From assembly GCA_016794945.1 (NCBI GenBank), contig JAEUIX010000045.1:1-6381 (forward strand): a stretch of DNA of 6,381 nucleotides, written 5' to 3'. This document shows positions 6,192-6,381 of the stretch, in pieces. The DNA comes from Phycisphaerae bacterium. Lineage in GTDB: Bacteria; Planctomycetota; Phycisphaerae; Phycisphaerales; UBA1924. Positions within the stretch are counted from its first letter, which is position 1. Every line of letters begins with the position of its first letter. Under the pieces are notes generated by a model. The model made no database searches, was not told the origin of the DNA, and saw nothing but the letters and a program-made list of their open reading frames with translations. The position numbers and the translations under genes are program-made.

Positions 6192-6381
6192 CGCGGCGGC
6201 GGCAGAAGCGGTGCGGACTGATCGGCCGGCGTTCCGTCGTCCGGGAATGTCGAGGGGCGGAGTTCCTGCGGGGCGGTGGGTTGCGGCCGAGGCCCCGAAT
6301 CCGGGGTTTCTCAGGAATCGATGTCGCGATCGGTGCGCCGTTCACGCGACCTGTGCACCTGGATGCGGCGTCGCCGCACGC
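6192..6381. other. Right-edge region upstream of the operon, no supported gene
   Basis: These 190 bases hold no frame that I can defend as a complete gene. They contain a short stem-loop (CCCCG 6293-6297 with CGGGG 6302-6306, loop AATC, followed on the + strand by TTTCTC) and a perfect inverted repeat TGCGGCG-T-CGCCGCA (6364-6378). On the - strand a short open stretch from the window edge to a TGA at 6313-6311 could be the last 22 residues of a neighbouring gene (Arg-rich, ending DRDIDS), which would make the stem-loop lie just behind its stop, but this is weak. Confidence 0.3.

Noticed and set aside
6293..6312. Stem-loop CCCCG-AATC-CGGGG followed by TTTCTC as a + strand terminator
   Set aside because: The stem is only 5 bp, the T-run is interrupted, and there is no + strand gene upstream of it to terminate.
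6311..6381. Possible last 22 codons of a further - strand gene ending at TGA 6313-6311
   Set aside because: Too short to judge, Arg-rich and without motif. A small stem-loop follows the stop but lacks a U-tract. Sequence beyond the window is needed.
1..6381. CRISPR arrays, tRNA or rRNA genes, insertion sequences, attachment sites
   Set aside because: I saw no regularly spaced direct repeats, cloverleaf or rRNA-like segments, transposase motifs or terminal inverted repeats by reading.

Overview
The window is very GC-rich DNA and looks like chromosomal sequence from a Gram-negative-type (diderm) bacterium. Its style fits a high-GC planctomycete-like lineage such as Phycisphaerae. That placement is an inference from three things: base composition, the layout of the exporter genes, and a secreted Cys/His-rich protein together with a TPWDYCC lipoprotein of a kind I associate with that phylum. 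There is no marker gene to prove it.

Layout. At the left edge (1-557, + strand) is the 3' part of an NfsB-type FMN nitroreductase whose start lies outside the window. Everything else that is convincingly coding is on the - strand and forms one probable operon, read from right to left: a small secreted Cys/His-rich protein (6187-5708); a membrane-fusion (HlyD/MacA-type) adaptor (5609-4239); an ABC ATPase of the MacB/LolD class (4242-3532); an FtsX/MacB-type permease A (3535-2390); a second, divergent FtsX/MacB-type permease B (2371-1205); and a lipoprotein with a conserved-looking Cys cluster (1137-571). The adaptor/ATPase and ATPase/permease A junctions are 4-nt stop/start overlaps (ATGA and GTGA). 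Permease B follows after 18 nt, the lipoprotein after 67 nt. The nitroreductase and the lipoprotein are convergent, with only 13 nt between their stop codons.

How the genes may work together. Adaptor, ATPase and two different permeases are the inner-membrane and periplasmic parts of a mechanotransmission-type (type VII, MacB/LolCDE/DevBCA-like) ABC exporter. Here the ATPase is separate from the permease, and the permease is probably a heterodimer, as in LolCDE, but with a MacA/DevB-like adaptor added. No outer-membrane TolC-like channel is encoded in the window. The flanking Cys/His-rich secreted protein and the Cys-containing lipoprotein point to metal or redox-related envelope work. The substrate cannot be read from the sequence.

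Non-coding: an 11-bp GC-only stem-loop separates the Cys-rich gene from the adaptor gene. A smaller stem-loop follows the permease B stop codon. The right-hand 190 bases hold a TATAGT box, a short stem-loop and a perfect 7-bp inverted repeat, but no supported gene.
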